NCBI RefSeq assembly: GCF_003390915.1
Contig: NZ_QMEM01000004.1
Coordinates: 248,001 to 312,000, forward strand
Length of the DNA stretch: 64,000 nt
Direction: 5' to 3'
DNA from: Lewinella sp. IMCC34183
GTDB taxonomy: Bacteria; Bacteroidota; Bacteroidia; Chitinophagales; Saprospiraceae
The notes below the pieces were generated by a model. That model made no database searches. It had not been told where the DNA came from and saw only the letters and a program-made list of their open reading frames with translations. Below are positions 1 through 8,440 of this stretch, piece after piece. Position numbers and translations under genes: made by a program. How positions within the stretch are numbered: position 1 is the stretch's first letter; every line of letters begins with the position of its first letter.

Positions 1-718
1 GAACCTGCTCCACCCCCGCCGCCGGGCCGCCACCCACGCCCCCTGGGTGCTTAACCTCAACAGCCGGGTAACTCTCGTGACGACCTTTACCATATCGGCC
101 GTCGCCTTCGTCCTGTTCTACGTCCTGGAGTACAACAATACCCTCGCGGAGCACGACGGTGTCGGCAAGGTCGTCACCGCCCTCTTCGGCGCTACCACCC
201 CGCGCACGGCCGGCTTTAACACCATCGACAATGCGGCGATGCTGTTCCCAACGACGATGATGGTCTTCCTCCTGATGTGGATCGGCGCTTCCCCCGCCTC
301 CACGGGCGGCGGCATCAAGACCAGCACCTTCGCCATCGCGATCCTCAACGTCGTCAGCCTCGCGCGCGGCGAAGAGCGCATCGAGGTGTTCCGCCGGGAA
401 ATTTCCAACCTGTCCGTACGGCGGTCCTTCGCCGTTATGGCCCTGTCGCTGCTCGTGATCGGGCTGGCCGTCATGGCCATCACGTTCTTCGACGGAGGAA
501 CCGACCTGCGCAGCATTGCCTTCGAGTGCTTTTCCGCCTACAGCACCGTTGGGCTGAGCCTCGGCATCACCGGCGGGCTATCCATCGGCAGTAAAATGGT
601 GCTCATCGCGGTGATGTTCTTCGGCCGCGTGGGTATGCTGACGATCCTCGTGTCCGTATACCGGAAGAGCAGCATGCAATCCTACCGCTACCCCACCGAA
701 GAGCTCACCATCAACTAA
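1..718 (+). CDS. ktrB: KtrB-type potassium transporter subunit, 5'-truncated by window edge
   Basis: This is the C-terminal part of a TrkH/KtrB-family K+ (Na+-coupled) channel-like membrane subunit. The frame is open to base 2, so the true start lies before the window; the GTG at 47 is only an internal codon. Visible family marks are the pore-loop TPRTAGFNTID, the segment GASPASTGGGIKTSTF that precedes the gating region, and a last pore loop SAYSTVGLSLGIT, each followed by hydrophobic membrane segments. The short C-terminus (ending near SYRYPTEELTIN) and the following KtrA gene favour KtrB over the longer TrkH. It should sit in the inner membrane and be gated by the cytoplasmic RCK ring made by its neighbour 12 bases downstream. 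Family assignment is firm; ion coupling is inferred. Confidence 0.93.
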   Translation, partial: NLLHPRRRAATHAPWVLNLNSRVTLVTTFTISAVAFVLFYVLEYNNTLAEHDGVGKVVTALFGATTPRTAGFNTIDNAAMLFPTTMMVFLLMWIGASPASTGGGIKTSTFAIAILNVVSLARGEERIEVFRREISNLSVRRSFAVMALSLLVIGLAVMAITFFDGGTDLRSIAFECFSAYSTVGLSLGITGGLSIGSKMVLIAVMFFGRVGMLTILVSVYRKSSMQSYRYPTEELTIN

Positions 719-730
719 ATTACTAGCCCC

Positions 731-1420
731 ATGAAATACCTTATTGTCGGCCTGGGAAGTTTCGGCGCCTCCCTCTCGCAGAAGCTCACCGCCCGGGGCC
801 ACGAGGTCATCGGCATCGATACCAGCATGGAGAAGGTCGACCAGTACAAGGAGAAGATCTCCCACACCATCTGCATGGACGCCACCAACGAGTTTGCCGT
901 GGCCGGCCTGCCGCTCCGGGATGCCGACGTGGTGATCGTAGCCATCGGCGAGCAGCGCGGGGCCAATATTATGGCGACCGCCCTGTTCAAGAACCTGCGG
1001 GTGAAGCGGCTCATCAGCCGGGCCATCAGCCCCATTCACGAAAAGGTGCTGGAAGCCATCGGGGTCGACGAGATCGTCCACCCCGAGGAGGAAGCCGCCG
1101 GCCGGTGGGACAAAAAACTGTCCCTCAACAACGTGGTGGACTCCTTCGAGCTGGGAGCGGACCATAGCATCATCGAGGCCGGCGTGCCGGCCGAGTACAT
1201 CGGCAAGACGATCGAGGAGGTCGGCTTCCGCAAGAAATACAACCTCCTCGTCCTCTCCACCATCAAGCAGACCGATGAGGCCGGCCTGATCGGCAAGGTC
1301 CGCAAACATACCGTGGTGCGGGGCGTCGTCCTGCCGGACCAGGTCCTCGAGGCCGGGGAGCTGGTGGTGCTCTACGGCGCCAACGAAGACCTCCAACACT
1401 TCCTGAAACGCCGCAGCTAG
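731..1420 (+). CDS. ktrA: KtrA-type RCK regulatory subunit of potassium uptake
   Basis: A 229-residue cytoplasmic protein with an N-terminal Rossmann RCK_N domain: the nucleotide-binding motif GLGSFG is at residues 7-12 and an acidic residue ends beta-2 (GIDTS). The C-terminal half (about 140-225) fits an RCK_C domain. In the family, an octameric ring binds ATP/ADP or NAD(H) and gates KtrB. It starts 12 bases after the ktrB stop, so the two are very likely one transcript. Length and single RCK unit match KtrA rather than the double-unit TrkA of enterobacteria. Confidence 0.93.
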   Translation: MKYLIVGLGSFGASLSQKLTARGHEVIGIDTSMEKVDQYKEKISHTICMDATNEFAVAGLPLRDADVVIVAIGEQRGANIMATALFKNLRVKRLISRAISPIHEKVLEAIGVDEIVHPEEEAAGRWDKKLSLNNVVDSFELGADHSIIEAGVPAEYIGKTIEEVGFRKKYNLLVLSTIKQTDEAGLIGKVRKHTVVRGVVLPDQVLEAGELVVLYGANEDLQHFLKRRS

Positions 1421-1428
1421 GGGACCGG

Positions 1429-2268
1429 TCAGCGCTGCAGGTCGGCCACCAGCCGCTCGGTGAAGAAGCGGGCGCCGAATTTATTCAGGTGGTGCTCGTC
1501 CTCCCGGAAGTTATCGGGAAGTTCCAGGTCGCTGTAGTCCAGCAGCTCAATTTGGGAGAATTGGTCGCGGTACGTCGCGTAGTAGTACTCCTCGTCGTAA
1601 AATTCACTTGGCCGGAACATCGGCATGTACAGAAAAATCAGGTTGACGCCCTCCGCCTCGCAGAGGGATATGATCTTGTTGAGGTACCGGTAATTGATGG
1701 CGTGCCCCCGGTCCAGCCATTCGGCAATCTCGTGCTGGTCCTGCCGGCTGTCGAATTGCTTTTCCGAGGGATTGAACCGCCCGTAGGTACGGATCGACCG
1801 GGGTATGTCCTTCAGCACCTTCTGCACGAGCAGGGTGGCGACCGTAGGAGCGTTCGTCCGTCCGTAAAGCTTCCATTCTTCCTCCGAGAAGTACGGGAAG
1901 TACAGGGGAAGGTAAAGGCTCATCTCGTTGGCCGTGTAGTACTTCGAGTCGGTATTGCGGTGCATGTCCGTAGGGGCAAACTCCAGGAACACGGTATCCA
2001 CCTGTGGATTCGCCGTCAGCAGGCGCTCCAGCTTCAGGTAGGTGAAGAGGTAGCGTTCCGACCCCAGAGCCAGGTTGGCACTTCCTTCGTAGAGCGAGTC
2101 GTTGACCCCCTTCGCAATGTGGGAGGCCCCTACGAAAAGCACGTGGGTATCGTCGGGCAGGCTCCAGTCGATCGACCGGATCGTAACCCACCGGTAGGCG
2201 AAGGTCAGCAACAGCATACCCCCGAGGATACCCAGAAACAGCAGCGTAGTCTTGATGAATCTTACCAT
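1429..2268 (-). CDS. SGNH/DltD-like partner of MBOAT acyltransferase
   Basis: A 279-residue protein with one N-terminal membrane anchor (residues about 7-26) and an extracytoplasmic SGNH-hydrolase-like domain. GASH at residues 47-50 resembles the block-I nucleophile region, and DEHHLNKFGA near residues 257-266 resembles the C-terminal Asp-x-x-His block. It follows an MBOAT gene by 6 bases on the same strand. Such pairs (AlgI with AlgJ/X, DltB with DltD, PatA/PatB) move acyl groups across the membrane and place them on cell-surface polymers. The acceptor here is unknown; no alginate or teichoic-acid genes are nearby. The hydrolase/transferase role is inferred from fold motifs and context. Confidence 0.72.
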   Translation of the reverse strand: MVRFIKTTLLFLGILGGMLLLTFAYRWVTIRSIDWSLPDDTHVLFVGASHIAKGVNDSLYEGSANLALGSERYLFTYLKLERLLTANPQVDTVFLEFAPTDMHRNTDSKYYTANEMSLYLPLYFPYFSEEEWKLYGRTNAPTVATLLVQKVLKDIPRSIRTYGRFNPSEKQFDSRQDQHEIAEWLDRGHAINYRYLNKIISLCEAEGVNLIFLYMPMFRPSEFYDEEYYYATYRDQFSQIELLDYSDLELPDNFREDEHHLNKFGARFFTERLVADLQR

Positions 2269-2274
2269 ACCCGG

Positions 2275-3723
2275 CTAAAACTGAAAGTAGATGAAGTCCT
2301 GCTCGCTGCCGCTGAACCAGAAGATCGACAGGGCAATGGCGTAGTAGAACGCCCACCGTAGCGGCCGCGGCCGGTGGAGGGCCAGCCGCTCGATCGCGTA
2401 CTCATCACGGCGGCCCAGCCACTCGATGACCAGGAAGACCCCGACGAACAGCAGGGTGAGGGCCGCCAGCTTCAGGTTGTTGAGACTGGGAAGTTGCAGC
2501 AGGGAGGGCGTGAAGATGTCGCGGATATAGGCGAAGGCGTGGCCGAGACTCGACGCGCGGAAGAAGATCCACGCGAAGACGGTGATCCCAAACGTAGCCA
2601 GCATGCGGGCGGATTCCGACCAGGTGGGCAGGGCCCGGTCCTCCGCCACCGTGTCCAGGTTCCGCCGGTTGCTTTTGGTGAGCAGCAAGGGCAGGAAGAA
2701 GACGGCATTCAGCGCCCCCCAGACGATGAATGTCCAGTTGGCACCGTGCCAGAACCCACTTACGATAAAGATGATGAAGGTATTGCGTATCCGCATCCAC
2801 GTCCCGCCGCGGCTGCCGCCCAGCGGGATGTACAGGTAATCGCGGAACCAGGTGGACAGCGAGATGTGCCACCGCCGCCAGAATTCCGCGATGTCGCGGG
2901 AGAAGTAGGGGTAGGCAAAGTTGCGCATCAGGTCGAAGCCAAACAGCCGGGCCGTGCCGATGGCGATGTCGGAATAGCCCGAGAAGTCCCCGTATATCTG
3001 AAAGGAGAAGAACAGGGCCCCGAGTACTAGGGCGCTGCCGTTCATGTCGGCCGAGTTGTTGAAAATATCGTTGGCGAAGGCGGCGCAGTTATCGGCGATG
3101 ACCACTTTCTTGAACAGCCCCCAGAGTATCTGCCGCAGGCCATCCACGGCCCGCCCGTAGTCGAAGGTCCGCGCGCGGTGAAACTGCGGCAGCAGGTTGG
3201 TGGCCCGCTCGATCGGTCCCGCCACCAGTTGGGGAAAGAAACTGACGAAGGCCGCGAACGAGATCAGGTCATCCGTGGGCTCGAGCTGCCGCCGGTATAC
3301 GTCGATGGTGTAGCTGAGGGTCTGGAAGGTGTAGAAGCTGATCCCCACCGGCAGGATGATGTCGAGCGTATTGAATCCGAGCACGGCCCGGATCCCCGGC
3401 GCGGCCGAGTAGAAGGAGTCGAGGAAGAAGTTGTAGTACTTGAAGACCCCCAGGAAGCCCAGGTTAATGAGGATGCTGGTCCACAGGTACAACTTACGCT
3501 TCCGGGGGTCGGCCTCGCCCCGGAGCCCGAGCCCGATCGAGTAATCGACCAGCGTACTGAAAATGATGAGCGAGAGGAAGCGCCAGTCCCACCACCCGTA
3601 AAATACGTAGCTGGCCACGACGATCAGCAGGTTCTGCACCTTCAGGTTCTTGTTGGCGACGTACCAGTACAGCAGAAAGACCAGCGGCAGAAAAACGGCG
3701 AATTCAACCGAGCTAAATAACAT
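2275..3723 (-). CDS. MBOAT family O-acyltransferase
   Basis: A 482-residue polytopic membrane protein of the membrane-bound O-acyltransferase (AlgI/DltB-like) family. It shows the family block AEFWRRWHISLSTWFRDYLYIPLG (about residues 279-302, split across the active-site region) and the invariant histidine H326 in SGFWHGANWTF. The N-terminus MLFSSVEFAVFLPLVF is the usual AlgI-type first helix. It should transfer acetyl or other acyl groups to an exported polysaccharide, handing them to the SGNH protein encoded immediately downstream. A good promoter lies about 90 bases upstream (see 3816-3846). The start ATG at 3723 is preceded by no closer alternative. Confidence 0.92.
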   Translation of the reverse strand: MLFSSVEFAVFLPLVFLLYWYVANKNLKVQNLLIVVASYVFYGWWDWRFLSLIIFSTLVDYSIGLGLRGEADPRKRKLYLWTSILINLGFLGVFKYYNFFLDSFYSAAPGIRAVLGFNTLDIILPVGISFYTFQTLSYTIDVYRRQLEPTDDLISFAAFVSFFPQLVAGPIERATNLLPQFHRARTFDYGRAVDGLRQILWGLFKKVVIADNCAAFANDIFNNSADMNGSALVLGALFFSFQIYGDFSGYSDIAIGTARLFGFDLMRNFAYPYFSRDIAEFWRRWHISLSTWFRDYLYIPLGGSRGGTWMRIRNTFIIFIVSGFWHGANWTFIVWGALNAVFFLPLLLTKSNRRNLDTVAEDRALPTWSESARMLATFGITVFAWIFFRASSLGHAFAYIRDIFTPSLLQLPSLNNLKLAALTLLFVGVFLVIEWLGRRDEYAIERLALHRPRPLRWAFYYAIALSIFWFSGSEQDFIYFQF

Positions 3724-3815
3724 ACATAACCATTGCGGGGCCGCGGGTGCGGTGCTGAAGTGTCGGGGGGTGCGGGCAGGGCTACGGCCGGGTACGACCC
3801 ACCCTTTCGCCAGAC

Positions 3816-3846
3816 CAAAGCTAGGCTGCCATCACCTATTCTACAA
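3816..3846 (-). promoter_or_regulatory. Bacteroidota-type promoter of the MBOAT-SGNH operon
   Basis: On the minus strand TAGCTTTG (3816-3823) matches the -7 consensus TAnnTTTG exactly, and a TTG (3844-3846) lies 20 bases upstream, the normal -33 spacing. Transcription would start near 3809 and leave a leader of about 85 bases before the MBOAT ATG. The consensus is established for the phylum; use here is inferred. Confidence 0.6.
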
Positions 3847-3978
3847 CCGGGGCCCGGGAAGCGCTGGTGTAAGGATCTGAATTTTAACGGTGCGGGGTGT
3901 AAGCGGGGGGGCGGTGCCACGCGTTGCATTGACTCGATGAGCCCACGGTGGCCAGCGGCTGCAACAAACGGAAACAGC

Positions 3979-4227
3979 ATGAAGGAAAGTGAAAATCTCA
4001 GTACCGGCATATTCGACATCCTGGCCACCGGCGTCGAGGCATTCGGTACCGTAGACACTACCTACATTGGCTTTCACCTGTGTCGGGATTTGGGCGTTGC
4101 CCCCGAAGCAGTAAACGCGGGCCTCCAATCCCTTGAGGACCGGGGCCTGATCGTCTACTCACCGGACCGGGCCACGCTGACGGTTACCGCGAAGGGGCTG
4201 CAGGGCAGCTGGCGGGGGCAGGTTTGA
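3979..4227 (+). CDS. small winged-helix-like protein
   Basis: An 82-residue protein read from the ATG at 3979 (MKESENLSTGIFDIL). The middle, with GVAPEAVNAGLQSLEDRGLIVYSPD, looks like the recognition helix and wing of a small winged-helix DNA-binding domain, and LTVTAKGLQ fits the wing strand typical of MarR/PadR-like minimal domains. An in-frame ATG at 3937 would add 14 residues of low-complexity sequence and is less likely. It ends 16 bases before the convergent GNAT gene. No partner or target can be named; DNA binding is inferred from pattern only. Confidence 0.6.
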   Translation: MKESENLSTGIFDILATGVEAFGTVDTTYIGFHLCRDLGVAPEAVNAGLQSLEDRGLIVYSPDRATLTVTAKGLQGSWRGQV

Positions 4228-4243
4228 GCCCCCTTTCTGGTCC

Positions 4244-4714
4244 CTATTCCCGCGGGGCAGGCTTATCCGCTACCCCTACCCTGTATTCGTACCGCACCAT
4301 GTCGGTTGTTTCCATCCGCGTCCACTGGTTGGCGACAAAGAACCGCTGGGCGGCCCGATTGGACAGCGCTACGTAACACGTCCAACACTGGCCGGGGGCG
4401 GCGGGGATCGTTTTGGTAAGCAGCCGCAGTGCCCGTGTCCCGATGCCCTGACGTCTCCGGTCGGGCTTGATGGCCAAATTCGTGATGACCGGGCATCCTT
4501 CACCGTCCGTCGGGAAGGTGACGCCGATCACGCCCACCAGTCCGGCGCCGGCACAGACGGCCAGTTCCTGTCCGGTCGTATCGTTAAGTACGTAAGCCAG
4601 CCACTCCGCGTCGACGCCTCCCAGGGTGGTCCGCAACTCAGGGTCCGCGAACCAGCGATGGTATTCCGGAAAGTCCGTGGCTGCGAAGGGGCGAAGCCGG
4701 AAGAGAATGGACAC
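4244..4714 (-). CDS. GNAT family N-acetyltransferase
   Basis: A 156-residue cytoplasmic protein with a GNAT fold: the acetyl-CoA pyrophosphate-binding loop RRRQGIGTRAL is at residues 86-96 (consensus Q/RxxGxG/A) after the strand ITNLAIKPD, and a C-terminal FFVANQW segment matches motif B (A-x-x-F-x-x-x-G/N-F/W). Substrate cannot be deduced; RimJ/RimL-like or small-molecule acetyltransferases are both possible. It is convergent with the small winged-helix gene and lies just downstream of the tRNA-Val hairpins, in the same direction. Confidence 0.85.
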   Translation of the reverse strand: MSILFRLRPFAATDFPEYHRWFADPELRTTLGGVDAEWLAYVLNDTTGQELAVCAGAGLVGVIGVTFPTDGEGCPVITNLAIKPDRRRQGIGTRALRLLTKTIPAAPGQCWTCYVALSNRAAQRFFVANQWTRMETTDMVRYEYRVGVADKPAPRE

Positions 4715-4743
4715 GGGCGGGCGGTTGGTCCCGGGTAAAATAC

Positions 4744-4822
4744 AGAACGCCCGGCCAGCTTAGCTGGTCGGGCGTTTCGGCGCAGCCGGAGGCTGCATCG
4801 TACTGGCGCGGCTGGAAGCCGC
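4744..4822 (-). terminator. three hairpins behind tRNA-Val, last one terminator-like
   Basis: Reading away from the tRNA there are three successive stem-loops: GCGGCTTCCAGCCGC (4808-4822), GCAGCCTCCGGCTGC (about 4782-4796), then a long stem AACGCCCGACCAGC / GCTGGCCGGGCGTT with a 3-base loop, followed by CTGTATTTT. The last has the form of an intrinsic terminator. The first two stems are followed or preceded by near copies of the word GTACTGG, so they look like a small duplicated unit. Confidence 0.6.
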
Positions 4823-4829
4823 ATTGTAC

Positions 4830-4907
4830 TGGTGGTCGCTGAGAGACTCGAACTCCCGACCCTCTCGGTGTAAACGAGATGCTCTGAACCAACTGAGCTA
4901 AGCGACC
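4830..4907 (-). tRNA. tRNA-Val (anticodon TAC), CCA encoded
   Basis: Folds fully by eye: 7-bp acceptor GGTCGCT / AGCGACC, D-stem GCTC / GAGC, anticodon stem TCTCG / CGAGA around the loop TTTACAC (anticodon TAC at loop positions 34-36), T-stem GGGAG / CTCTC with loop TTCGAGT. Discriminator A is followed by a genomically encoded CCA (4830-4832). Length is 78 including CCA. An exact TATATTTG promoter lies 55 bases upstream. Confidence 0.96.
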
Positions 4908-4961
4908 CTAAAATCTCCGCGGCACGGACCCACCATCGTGGATTGTACCGCTAAGGGAGTG

Positions 4962-4993
4962 CAAATATACGGTGGGCCCGTTCAATCGTGCAA
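4962..4993 (-). promoter_or_regulatory. promoter of tRNA-Val
   Basis: TATATTTG on the minus strand (4962-4969) is an exact TAnnTTTG match, with TTG (4991-4993) 21 bases upstream as the -33 element. Predicted transcription start is near 4955, about 48 bases before the mature tRNA 5' end. Confidence 0.65.
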
Positions 4994-5013
4994 GGAAGGG
5001 CGGCAAGATTTGG

Positions 5014-5021
5014 TAATTTTG
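5014..5021 (+). promoter_or_regulatory. -7 box of the TonB-dependent receptor gene
   Basis: TAATTTTG is an exact TAnnTTTG match ending 16 bases before the ATG at 5038, so the leader would be only about 10 bases. No clear -33 TTG is seen. It lies back to back with the tRNA promoter. Confidence 0.5.
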
Positions 5022-5037
5022 CCCGTCCACCCACGCC

Positions 5038-7110
5038 ATGCTCATGCTTCGCCCTCTCCTGACCGCCCTTTCCTGCCTCCTGTCCGTAGTTGCCCTGGCC
5101 CAGGACACGCTCACTTTCGGGGGCATCGACCTGCCGGGCGCCGAGGTGCGGGCCACCTACCGGCGGGTGAGTCCGCTGGCGCAGGCCTTCACCATCGAGG
5201 AGGTGCGGCGATTGCCGGCCACCTTTTTCGACCCCGCGCGCCTCATCGCCCTGCTGCCCGGCACCGTACAGACCAACGACCAGGCCAACCACCTGAGCGT
5301 CCGCGGCAATACGCCCAATGCCAACCTGTGGCGGCTCAATGGCCTGGCGGTGGTCAACCCCAACCACACCAGCAACGCGGGTACCTTCTACGACACCCCC
5401 ACCCTCACCGGCGGCGGTACCAACGCGCTGAGCGCCCAGGTCCTGGACAACTCGGCCTTCCTCGCGGCCGGACTGCCCGCCCGCTACGGCAACGTCACCG
5501 GCGGAACCTTCGACCTGCGGCTGCGCCCCGGAAATCACGACCGCCGGCAACACCAGGTGCAGGCCGGGTTCATCGGCTTCGACGCAGCCACGGAGGGGCC
5601 GACCGCGAATCCGGACATCAGCTACCTGGTCAATGCCCGCTACAGTTTCACCGGCTTGCTCGCCAACCTGGGCGTGGGCTTCGGCGGGGAAGCGATCGGC
5701 TTCTATGACCTCAACGCCCACCTGCACTGGGAAACCGACCGCGGAGAGGTCAGCCTCTTTACGGTCCTCGGCCGGAGCACCAACGATTATACGCCGGACC
5801 CCGAGGACGAGATCACCGAGCAGAAGCAACTCTTCAACATCGACTTTCAGAATGATCTCGTAATTGGAGGAGCGAGTTTCCGTCAGGAGATACGCCCGGG
5901 CACGCTCACCGGGGGGCTGGCGTACTCCGAGTTCGAAACGGAGCGTTTCCAGACCTTCGTAGACGAAACTGGCGAGGAATCCACCGCCAGCCTGTTCCAC
6001 AGCCGTCTGAGCACCTACGCCGACCTGGAGCGCATCGTCAGCCAGCGCGTCACCCTCAACGTGGGCGCGGAATTTCTGCGCGACGGGGCCGAGCACACCG
6101 CATTCTACCTGGACCGACCGGGCACGGCGATGTACAGCAACCTCGTGACGGCCAGTCTTGCCCCCTACCTGAGCACGGAGATCCTCTTCCGCGACGGCGA
6201 TGACGCCCTCGACCTGGGGGTGCGGCTGGCCGCTTACGCCCTGCCCAACCGGGAAGCCCTCGCCGCCTTCGAGCCCCGGGTCAGGTACCGGCACCGCTGG
6301 AAGGGCCAGCGGGTGTTGCTCACGGCCGAGCGGGTGAGCCAGACGCCCCTCCTCGGTATCCTGCTGGAAGGGGGCGGGGTACGGGACTTCGTTCCCGTCA
6401 GCAATCAGGCCAGCGTGGCCTACGGGCGCAGCTTTGGCGGAGTGAGCGCGCTGCTTACGGGCTACTTCCAGTATACGGACCGGGAATTCGCCGCCGAGCA
6501 GGACGGCTTCCTGATCAGCGCCAATAATTTCCTGGAAATCGACCCCTACTTTGCCTTCACCACCTCCACCTCCACCCGCCGCTACGGCGTGGAGCTGGAG
6601 GTCTCCGGCGGCAGCCGCGCCACGGGCTGGTACTACCGCGGCAGCACCTCGGTCTACCGCGCCGAAAGCGAACAGACGGACGGCAGCTGGGCAAAGGATC
6701 GCTACAGCAGCGACTACGCGGTGAAACTGACCCTCGGCCGCGAGTGGGCCGGGAGGGACAAGCGGGACAGGGAACGCACCTACGGGCTCAACCTGGCCGT
6801 CATTACCTACGGCGGAGAACGGACCGGCCGGATCGTGGACGTACCCGCGGCCCTGCGGCCCTATTTCGTACCGCCCGACTACAGCCAGGGCTTCATCAAC
6901 TCCAACGGCGCGTACTTCCGCCCCGACCTGCGCCTCTACCGGACCAAGGTGCGCGCACGTACCACCCGGACCCTGGCGCTCGACCTGCAAAACGTGGCGG
7001 GCGTAAGCAACACCGCGGCGACGTATTACGATTCTTACCTCAATCGGGCGAACGAGCGGGAAGCCCTGGGGTTGATACCGGTACTGAGCTACCGGATCCT
7101 CTGGCGGTGA
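5038..7110 (+). CDS. TonB-dependent receptor, plug and beta-barrel
   Basis: A 690-residue outer-membrane protein with a Sec signal peptide (residues 1 to about 22, ending VALAQ). A plug domain follows directly: SVRGNTPNANLWRLNGLAV and the TGGGTNALSAQVLDNSAFLAAGLPARYGN region are typical of TonB plug folds. The rest alternates aromatic strands and turns expected of a 22-stranded barrel. Unlike most Bacteroidota receptors it has no N-terminal carboxypeptidase-like (CarboxypepD_reg) domain and no SusD partner, so import of a small ligand (metal chelate, cofactor) is more likely than glycan import. Ligand unknown. A second in-frame ATG two codons on would give nearly the same signal peptide. Confidence 0.85.
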   Translation: MLMLRPLLTALSCLLSVVALAQDTLTFGGIDLPGAEVRATYRRVSPLAQAFTIEEVRRLPATFFDPARLIALLPGTVQTNDQANHLSVRGNTPNANLWRLNGLAVVNPNHTSNAGTFYDTPTLTGGGTNALSAQVLDNSAFLAAGLPARYGNVTGGTFDLRLRPGNHDRRQHQVQAGFIGFDAATEGPTANPDISYLVNARYSFTGLLANLGVGFGGEAIGFYDLNAHLHWETDRGEVSLFTVLGRSTNDYTPDPEDEITEQKQLFNIDFQNDLVIGGASFRQEIRPGTLTGGLAYSEFETERFQTFVDETGEESTASLFHSRLSTYADLERIVSQRVTLNVGAEFLRDGAEHTAFYLDRPGTAMYSNLVTASLAPYLSTEILFRDGDDALDLGVRLAAYALPNREALAAFEPRVRYRHRWKGQRVLLTAERVSQTPLLGILLEGGGVRDFVPVSNQASVAYGRSFGGVSALLTGYFQYTDREFAAEQDGFLISANNFLEIDPYFAFTTSTSTRRYGVELEVSGGSRATGWYYRGSTSVYRAESEQTDGSWAKDRYSSDYAVKLTLGREWAGRDKRDRERTYGLNLAVITYGGERTGRIVDVPAALRPYFVPPDYSQGFINSNGAYFRPDLRLYRTKVRARTTRTLALDLQNVAGVSNTAATYYDSYLNRANEREALGLIPVLSYRILWR

Positions 7111-7158
7111 CCGGATGTCCGCTGCACCCGCGTCCCCGCCCTACACCCGACCGTCGGC

Positions 7159-7166
7159 TACCTTTG
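7159..7166 (+). promoter_or_regulatory. -7 box of lipoprotein gene
   Basis: TACCTTTG, an exact TAnnTTTG match, 17 bases before the ATG at 7184. It supports the choice of that ATG over the upstream in-frame start at 7115. Confidence 0.6.
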
Positions 7167-7183
7167 TTGCTAAATCGCCTACC

Positions 7184-7663
7184 ATGAAGTTTACTTACCT
7201 GATTGCCCTTTTCCTGCTGCTGGCCACCGCCTGCGGAAACTCCGACGCGGATACCGCCCAGGAACAGGCCTCCATGGCCGCCCAGAAAGCCGCCTACGAA
7301 TCCATGATGGAGGGCCACGACCGCGTCATGCCGCTCATGAACCAGATCACCCAGCGCCAGCGGAGCATCACCGAGCAGCTGAGCTCCGGCACCCACGACG
7401 AAGACTTCCGCGACCTGCTCCAGGCCGCCTACGAGCAACTCGAGGACGCCGACGACGCCATGCACGAGTGGATGAACCAAACCCGCACCCTGGATAACCT
7501 GCGCACGGAATTGGACAGCGACAAAGTAATGGAGCACCTGCGCGACCGCACCCGTTCCATCGCCGAGGTAGAAGCCGACATGAAAGCCAGTATTGCCAAC
7601 GCCGACCAGATTCTGAACGACCACGCCGGTGAAGACCACACCGGTGAAGACCACAGCCACTAG
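7184..7663 (+). CDS. small acidic coiled-coil lipoprotein, function unknown
   Basis: A 159-residue protein. MKFTYLIALFLLLATACGNS is a lipoprotein signal with the lipobox cysteine at residue 17. The mature part is highly charged and helical (about 25-140), with many Glu, Asp and Met-rich turns and no recognised domain, ending in the His/Asp/Glu-rich tail HAGEDHTGEDHSH that could bind metal. An upstream in-frame start at 7115 would bury the signal peptide, so 7184 is chosen. Only three bases separate its stop from the following SDR gene, suggesting co-transcription. No function is proposed. Confidence 0.8.
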   Translation: MKFTYLIALFLLLATACGNSDADTAQEQASMAAQKAAYESMMEGHDRVMPLMNQITQRQRSITEQLSSGTHDEDFRDLLQAAYEQLEDADDAMHEWMNQTRTLDNLRTELDSDKVMEHLRDRTRSIAEVEADMKASIANADQILNDHAGEDHTGEDHSH

Positions 7664-7666
7664 GCC

Positions 7667-8440
7667 GTGGCACAGCACCGTATTCGTAACCGCTTCGACC
7701 TGACGGGCCGCGTAGCCGTGATCACCGGTTCATCCAAGGGGATCGGGGAGGCCATGGCCCGGGGGCTTGCCGAGTTCGGGGCCCACGTGGTGGTAAGCTC
7801 CCGCGATCAGAAAGCCGTCGACGCCGTAGCTGAGGGCTACCGCGCCGACGGGCTGCAGGCCACCGCCATCGCCTGCCACGTAGGGGACGCGGACGACCGC
7901 CGCCGCCTCATCGAGCAAACGGTAGCCTCCTGCGGCCGGCTCGATATCCTGATCAACAACGCCGCCACCAATCCTTACTTCGGGCCCATCGAGGGCCTTA
8001 CGGCCGAGGCCTACCAGAAAACGCTGGACGTCAACCTGACGGCGGCCCTGGAACTAAGCAACCTGGCCCTCCCCCACCTGCGGAAGTCGGGGCACGGCTC
8101 CGTAATCCACATCAGCTCCATCGAAGGGCTGCATGCCAATCCCAACTTCGCCGCCTACAATATCTCCAAGGCGGGCGTGATCATGCTGGGCAAGAGCCAG
8201 GCACGCGAGTGGGCCGTGGACAACGTACGCGTCAACGTGATCTGCCCCGGTCTGGTCAAGACCAAGCTGAGCCGCGCCCTCTGGGAAAACGAGCAACTGG
8301 CCGAGCACTTCGTCCAGTCCATACCCCTGGGCCGTATGGCCGTACCCGACGAACTGGCCGGCCTGGCCTGCTGGCTGGCGGGTGAAGGGGCTAGCTACGT
8401 TACCGGAGGGGTATTCGTGGCCGACGGGGGAATGCTATAG
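7667..8440 (+). CDS. SDR family oxidoreductase
   Basis: A 257-residue classical short-chain dehydrogenase/reductase. Cofactor motif TGSSKGIG at about residues 20-27, NNAA at 97-100, catalytic Ser150/151, Tyr164 and Lys168 (YNISK), then CPGLVKT. Arg47 after beta-2 (SSRDQK) suggests NADP(H). The sequence resembles the DHRS4/FabG-like branch. It starts with GTG at 7667, three bases after the lipoprotein stop; no ATG is available nearby. Substrate unknown. Confidence 0.88.
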   Translation: MAQHRIRNRFDLTGRVAVITGSSKGIGEAMARGLAEFGAHVVVSSRDQKAVDAVAEGYRADGLQATAIACHVGDADDRRRLIEQTVASCGRLDILINNAATNPYFGPIEGLTAEAYQKTLDVNLTAALELSNLALPHLRKSGHGSVIHISSIEGLHANPNFAAYNISKAGVIMLGKSQAREWAVDNVRVNVICPGLVKTKLSRALWENEQLAEHFVQSIPLGRMAVPDELAGLACWLAGEGASYVTGGVFVADGGML

